From Imhoffiella fuscus (GTDB lineage: Bacteria > Pseudomonadota > Gammaproteobacteria > Chromatiales > Chromatiaceae), in NCBI RefSeq assembly GCF_042682685.1, contig NZ_JBHUHX010000013.1:43654-107653 (forward strand): 64,000 bases of DNA, in the 5' to 3' direction. The position numbers and the translations under genes were made by a program. Numbering within the stretch: the first letter of the stretch is position 1; each line of letters opens with the position of its first letter. Positions 59,768-64,000 of the stretch are shown here, piece by piece. The notes under the pieces are model-generated. The model saw nothing but the letters and a program-made list of their open reading frames with translations, did not search any database and was not told the DNA's origin.

Positions 59768-61993
59768 ATGAACCTGGACAACGCCCAGCAAACCTTCATC
59801 GAGGAGAGTCGGGAACTGCTCGCCGCGATGGAGGATGCGCTCCTGACCCTGGAGACGGTTCCCAGCGATGCGGACGCCATCAACGCCGTGTTCCGCGCCA
59901 TGCACACCATCAAGGGCGCGGCGGGTCTGTTCGGGCTCGATCATGTCGTCGGCTTCACCCATGTCGCCGAGAGCCTGATGGATCGAGTTCGGGACGGCGA
60001 GGTCGAGGTGGACGACACGCTGATCGCGCTTCTGCTCGGCTGCCGGGATCATATCTCCAGCATGATGGATGCCGTGGACGCGGGCGAGGAATCGCCGAGC
60101 GAGGACATGCTGACGGCGGGTATGGGGCTGGCCGCCAGTCTTGAGGTCTATCTGGACCATTCGTTCGAAGCGGGTGAGGCCGCCGAGCCGGTCTCGGCTG
60201 CATCCGAATCAAAGGGACCCGCCCCGGCGGTCGGCGCCACCGGGGTGGAAAATGTCACCTGGCACGTCTCGGTGCGCTTCGATCAAGAGCTGCTGCGCAA
60301 CGGTTTCGACCCGCTCTCCTTCGTGCGCTATCTGGGTACGCTCGGCGAACTCGTCCATGTCGAGGTGATCGCCGACGCGATGCCTTCGGGCGACGAAATG
60401 GATGCCGAGATCTGTTATCTGGGCTTCGAGATGCGCCTCGCCGGCGATCTGACGAAAGGGGCTATCGAGGACGCCTTCGAGTTCGTTCAGTCCGACTGTA
60501 CCCTGAGAATTCTGCCCCCCAGCAGCCAGCTTGGCGCCTATCTGGATCTGATCCAAGACCTTCCCGAGGACACGGTGCGCCTGGGCGAGATCCTGGTCGC
60601 CTGCGGAACGCTCACCGAGCGCGAGCTCGAAGAGGGGCTGCGCATCCAGGCCGGCGGCGCGGGGACGCTCGACGAAATGTCCGAGGACCAGCCGGTCCAG
60701 CCGGTCCAGCCGCTCGGCGAGATTCTGGTCGAGCGCGAGGTCGTCCAGCAGGAACTGGTGGACGCGGCCCTGGACAAGCAGCGGCGTACACGCGAGGCCA
60801 AGACACGCGAGGCCCGGGTGATCCGGGTCGACGCCGCCAAGCTCGACGAACTCATCAACCTGGTCGGCGAACTGGTCATCGCCGGCTCCGCCGCCGAGAC
60901 CTTGGCGCGGCGTAGCCGAAATCGCACCCTGGTCGAGGCCAACACGACCATCGGCGGTCTCGTCGAGTCGATCCGCGACAGTGCTTTACGGCTGCGCATG
61001 GTCGAGATCGGCGAGACCTTCAACCGCTTTCGCCGCGTGGTGCGCGACGTCTCCCAGGAACTGGGCAAGGACATCGATCTGGTCATCACCGGGGCCGAGA
61101 CTGAGCTCGACAAATCCGTCGTGGAGAAGATCGGCGATCCGCTCATGCATCTGGTGCGCAACGCCATGGACCATGGGCTCGAATCGACCGAGCGGCGCAT
61201 CAAGGCGGGCAAACCGGCCAAGGGCACCCTGAGGCTCAACGCCTATCACGAGTCCGGTAGCATCGTCATCGAGATCGTCGACGATGGGGGCGGTCTCGAC
61301 CGCGCCCGCATCCTGGCCAAGGCGCAGGAACGCGGGCTGGTTCAACCGGGACAGATGCTCAACGACCATGAGATCGACAACCTGATCTTCGAGCCCGGCT
61401 TCTCCACTGCCGAGCAGGTGACCAACCTGTCCGGGCGCGGGGTCGGCATGGACGTGGTCCGGCGCAACATCGACGCACTGCGCGGCATCATCAGTCTCGA
61501 CAGCCGTCCCGGACAGGGCACCCGAGTGACCATCCGTCTGCCGCTGACACTCGCCATCATCGACGGTTTCCTGGTCGGGGTGGGCGAGGGGGCCTACATC
61601 ATTCCGCTCGATTGCGTGGTCGAGTGCATGAAGTGCGACCCGTCCGAGACCCAGGACAGGGACTACATCAATCTCCGCGGACAGGTGCTGCCCTTCCTGC
61701 GTCTGCGCGAGATCTTCCGTGTCGAGGGCAGTCCGCCACGCCGTCAAAACATCGTCGTTATCCAATACGCCGGCCAGCGTGTGGGGCTGGTTGTGGACCA
61801 CCTGTTGGGCGAGTTCCAGACCGTGATCAAGCCCCTGGGACGCCTGTTGAGCCATCTGCGCGGCTTCTTCGGCGGCTCCACCATCCTCGGCGGCGGCGAG
61901 GTCGCAATGATCCTGGATGTTCAGGAGCTCATCCGCGTGGCCGTCCAGCGTGATGTTGGTGCTTACGCAGAGAGCGCGACCGACCTCGTTTGA
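59768..61993 (+). CDS. cheA: Chemotaxis histidine kinase CheA
   Basis: A 741-residue kinase. The P1 phosphotransfer domain has H46 in FRAMHTIKGAAGLFG. A central domain (about 165-255) is followed by a Glu/Pro-rich linker. The dimerisation P3 begins near VIRVDAAKLDELINLVGELV. The ATP-binding P4 shows HLVRNAMDHGLE and DDGGGLD, then FEPGFSTAEQVTNLSGRGVGMDVV. The CheW-like P5 runs to the end (DGFLVGVGEGAYIIPLD). ATG 59768 has GAGGAG 6-12 nt upstream; an upstream in-frame start lies inside the STAS gene. CheW, CheR and CheB are not in the window. Confidence 0.95.
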   Translation: MNLDNAQQTFIEESRELLAAMEDALLTLETVPSDADAINAVFRAMHTIKGAAGLFGLDHVVGFTHVAESLMDRVRDGEVEVDDTLIALLLGCRDHISSMMDAVDAGEESPSEDMLTAGMGLAASLEVYLDHSFEAGEAAEPVSAASESKGPAPAVGATGVENVTWHVSVRFDQELLRNGFDPLSFVRYLGTLGELVHVEVIADAMPSGDEMDAEICYLGFEMRLAGDLTKGAIEDAFEFVQSDCTLRILPPSSQLGAYLDLIQDLPEDTVRLGEILVACGTLTERELEEGLRIQAGGAGTLDEMSEDQPVQPVQPLGEILVEREVVQQELVDAALDKQRRTREAKTREARVIRVDAAKLDELINLVGELVIAGSAAETLARRSRNRTLVEANTTIGGLVESIRDSALRLRMVEIGETFNRFRRVVRDVSQELGKDIDLVITGAETELDKSVVEKIGDPLMHLVRNAMDHGLESTERRIKAGKPAKGTLRLNAYHESGSIVIEIVDDGGGLDRARILAKAQERGLVQPGQMLNDHEIDNLIFEPGFSTAEQVTNLSGRGVGMDVVRRNIDALRGIISLDSRPGQGTRVTIRLPLTLAIIDGFLVGVGEGAYIIPLDCVVECMKCDPSETQDRDYINLRGQVLPFLRLREIFRVEGSPPRRQNIVVIQYAGQRVGLVVDHLLGEFQTVIKPLGRLLSHLRGFFGGSTILGGGEVAMILDVQELIRVAVQRDVGAYAESATDLV

Positions 61994-62021
61994 TATCCAT
62001 CAGCCATTCCCAGGTAACACC

Positions 62022-64000
62022 ATGGAACAACATTCGACCAGCAACTCCCTGTCTCCTCAGCCTCAAGCTGGGGCAAGGCGTTTCAATATGCGCATTGGAA
62101 CGCGGCTCTATCTATTGATAGCCAGCGCTTTGGTCGTGCTCATCGTTCTGACGGGTGTCTCTCTGGACATCCTGCGCTCGTCCATCCTCCATGAGAAGGA
62201 AGACAAGTTGCAAAACCTGGTCGAGCTGGGCGTCAGCTCGCTCGAGTATTACGAACGTCAGGTCCAGAACGGGAGTCTGACGCCCGAGGCCGCCCGGGCT
62301 GCCGCTAAGCAGACCTTCTCGGCCATGCGTTATGAGGGAGACAACTATCTTTTCGTGCTGGATACGAACTATCGGATGCTGGTTCAGCCGGTCAAGCCGG
62401 AACTGGAGGGCTCCGATGTCTCCGAGGTGAAGGACAGCAATGGCGTGGCTGTTCTGCGAGAGTTGGTCGATATCGGCAAATCCGGCGAGTGGACATTCCT
62501 GGAGTACCTGTGGCCCAAGCCGGGGCATGCCGAACCCGCCGCCAAGCTGTCCACCGCGCACCTGTACGCCCCTTGGGGTTGGGTGGTTGGGACGGGTACC
62601 TATATCGACGACCTGAACGCGACCTTCTGGGGCGTTGCCTTGGTGCTCTGCACGATCGCGGGCGTCGCCACTCTGATGCTGCTCGCCTTCGCTCTGGTCA
62701 TCGCGCGCTCCATCGTGCGTCCCATCGGGCGCGCGGTCGAGGCCGCCGACCAGCTCGCCGCAGGCGATCTCAGCATGCACATCGAATCGACCAGCCGCGA
62801 CGAAACCGGTCAGCTTCTGCGTGCGGTTGGCAAGGTTCAGGACAGTTTGCGTGCAATGTCGGCCGATACGCGCCGCTTGATCAGGGAGACTGAACTCGGT
62901 CGTCTCTCCGAGCGCGCCGATGCCCGTCAGCATGCGGGCGAATACCGCCAGATCGTGGAGGGCATCAATACCACCTTGGATCGTCTGGTCGGTTTCCTCG
63001 ACCTGATGCCGGCACCGGCCATGATCTTGGACTGCGATTTCAACATCCAGTACATCAACGAGCTTGGCGCCAAGATGGGGGGCAAGGTCTCTGCTGCTCA
63101 GCTGGTAGGCACCAAATGCTACGACCAGTTCAAGACCGGTGACTGTCAGTCGGCCAAATGCGCCAGTGCCTGCGCCATGAATAACGGACAGATCGCATCG
63201 AGCGAGACCGACGCCCATCCCGGTGGCAACGACATGGATATCGCCTATTCCAGTTTCCCCTTGGTCGACCGCGAAGGCACCGTGGTCGGTGCCTTCGAGT
63301 TCATCGTCGATCAGACCCAGGTCAAGCGCAACGAGCGGGTGGCGAGAAAGATCTCCGACTATCAGAGGACGGAGACGCAGAAGCTGGTCGCGGGGCTGAC
63401 GAAGCTTGCCGAAGGCGATGTCGACTTCCAGATCCTGACCGATGCGGCCGATGCCGACACCCAGGAGGTCAAGGCGACCTTCGACGCCATCTCCAGCGCC
63501 GTCAATACCAGTATCGAGGCGATCAAGTCCGTGATCGCGGACACCCGCAGCCTGTCGGAAGCGGCCCTGGAAGGCCGGCTCGATGAGCGCGCCGATGCCT
63601 CGCACCATCGTGGCGATTTCCGCCGTATCGTCGAGGGCATCAACGCGACCCTGGACGCGGTGATCGGCCCGGTGAACGAGGTGATGCGCATCCTCGCCCT
63701 GATCGAGAACGGCGAGCTCTCGGAGACCATCCAGACTCAGTACAAGGGTCGTCTGGAGGAGCTGCGCGGCACCGTCAACAACACGGTCGAGAAGCTGGCC
63801 CAGACCATGCGCGACGTGCGCAGCACCGCCGACGACCTGACCTCGGCGGCCGATCAGGTGAGCATGACCGCACAGTCGCTCTCGCAAGGTGCGACCGAAC
63901 AGGCGGCGAGCGTGGAAGAGACCTCGGCCTCAATGGAGCAGATATCGGCCTCGGTGGCGCAGAACACCGAGAACGCCAACGTGACCGACGGCATGGCGGC
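62022..64000 (+). CDS. Methyl-accepting chemotaxis protein (partial, runs off the right edge)
   Basis: Open to the end of the window (659 codons seen). TM1 (about 27-47) and TM2 (about 200-222) flank a single-Cache-type periplasmic sensor (YEGDNYLFVLDTNYRMLVQP). HAMP follows at about 223-275. A PAS-like domain (about 325-425) has a Cys cluster, C366, C375, C380 and C384. A duplicated HAMP-like unit flanks it: GRLSERADARQHAGEYRQIVEG and GRLDERADASHHRGDFRRIVEG. The signalling domain begins near 600 (ATEQAASVEETSASMEQIS). It is 28 bp after cheA. Confidence 0.9.
   Translation, partial: MEQHSTSNSLSPQPQAGARRFNMRIGTRLYLLIASALVVLIVLTGVSLDILRSSILHEKEDKLQNLVELGVSSLEYYERQVQNGSLTPEAARAAAKQTFSAMRYEGDNYLFVLDTNYRMLVQPVKPELEGSDVSEVKDSNGVAVLRELVDIGKSGEWTFLEYLWPKPGHAEPAAKLSTAHLYAPWGWVVGTGTYIDDLNATFWGVALVLCTIAGVATLMLLAFALVIARSIVRPIGRAVEAADQLAAGDLSMHIESTSRDETGQLLRAVGKVQDSLRAMSADTRRLIRETELGRLSERADARQHAGEYRQIVEGINTTLDRLVGFLDLMPAPAMILDCDFNIQYINELGAKMGGKVSAAQLVGTKCYDQFKTGDCQSAKCASACAMNNGQIASSETDAHPGGNDMDIAYSSFPLVDREGTVVGAFEFIVDQTQVKRNERVARKISDYQRTETQKLVAGLTKLAEGDVDFQILTDAADADTQEVKATFDAISSAVNTSIEAIKSVIADTRSLSEAALEGRLDERADASHHRGDFRRIVEGINATLDAVIGPVNEVMRILALIENGELSETIQTQYKGRLEELRGTVNNTVEKLAQTMRDVRSTADDLTSAADQVSMTAQSLSQGATEQAASVEETSASMEQISASVAQNTENANVTDGMA

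Noticed and set aside
62112..63887. Long reverse open frame of 591 residues opposite the last chemoreceptor
   Set aside because: It is the antisense of a clear chemoreceptor in high-GC DNA and encodes no recognisable protein. Similar long antisense frames opposite metK, ahcY, tkt, pyk, msbA and cheA were rejected for the same reason.

Overview
This 64 kb window is a high-GC, densely packed gammaproteobacterial chromosome segment. The CbbA-type aldolase in one operon with tkt, gap, pgk and pyk, the SAH-riboswitch-controlled ahcY, and the large number of c-di-GMP and chemosensory proteins suggest a purple sulfur bacterium (Chromatiaceae) or a close relative. That placement is inference from gene content and order, not from a marker gene. 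No rRNA, CRISPR array, insertion sequence, prophage or integrase was found; the window reads as core chromosome.

Layout. 0.35-4.1 kb: an HD-GYP protein and a PAS-GGDEF-EAL protein, coupled by an ATGA overlap. 4.2-9.1 kb: SelO AMPylase, and a convergent transglutaminase/DUF2126 protein. 9.3-12.6 kb: a double-REC PAS-GAF-PAS-GGDEF-EAL regulator. 13.3-20.7 kb: the leftward carbon operon tkt-gap-pgk-pyk-fba, ending in a strong terminator. 21-25.7 kb: a thioredoxin-like protein (leftward), then the methyl cycle genes metK, SAH riboswitch-ahcY and metF. 26-27.5 kb: an MFS transporter and tRNA-Pro. 27.5-31.8 kb: ispB diverging from rplU-rpmA-obgE-proB. 31.9-32.1 kb: tRNA-Cys and tRNA-Leu. 32.3-36.3 kb: a leftward type IV minor pilin operon. 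36.5-41.3 kb: exbB-exbD-msbA-lpxK-kdsB. 41.3-45.2 kb: a possible antisense-strand small RNA, a low-molecular-weight phosphatase, and a leftward sulfotransferase-glycosyltransferase-deacetylase cassette. 45.3-51.6 kb: rne diverging from rluC-HAD-sppA. 51.7-57.1 kb: a NarL-type two-component pair convergent with a phosphate-binding-like protein plus diguanylate cyclase pair. 57.4-64 kb: a chemosensory operon (REC, chemoreceptor, CheY, STAS, CheA, chemoreceptor) that runs off the right edge.

The most unusual structure is a family of degenerate 7-bp repeats (GCTGGNN, or its complement NNCCAGC) that fills the spaces between consecutive genes of the carbon operon and the ahcY-metF pair. At four junctions a CCAGC-type arm starts just after the upstream stop codon and a GCTGG-type arm lies before the next start. 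The two arms can fold into long imperfect hairpins. At pyk and metF the only good Shine-Dalgarno (GGAGG) lies inside the repeat, so the repeats may act as translational-coupling elements. Other items to follow up are the structured terminator-ended RNA candidate near 41.3-41.45 kb with an exposed CCUCCU, a chemoreceptor carrying a CheZ-like DxxxQ motif, a PilW-like minor pilin with Asp/Asn/Gly calcium-type loops and no Glu5, and two back-to-back perfect inverted repeats in the promoter region at 57.25 kb.
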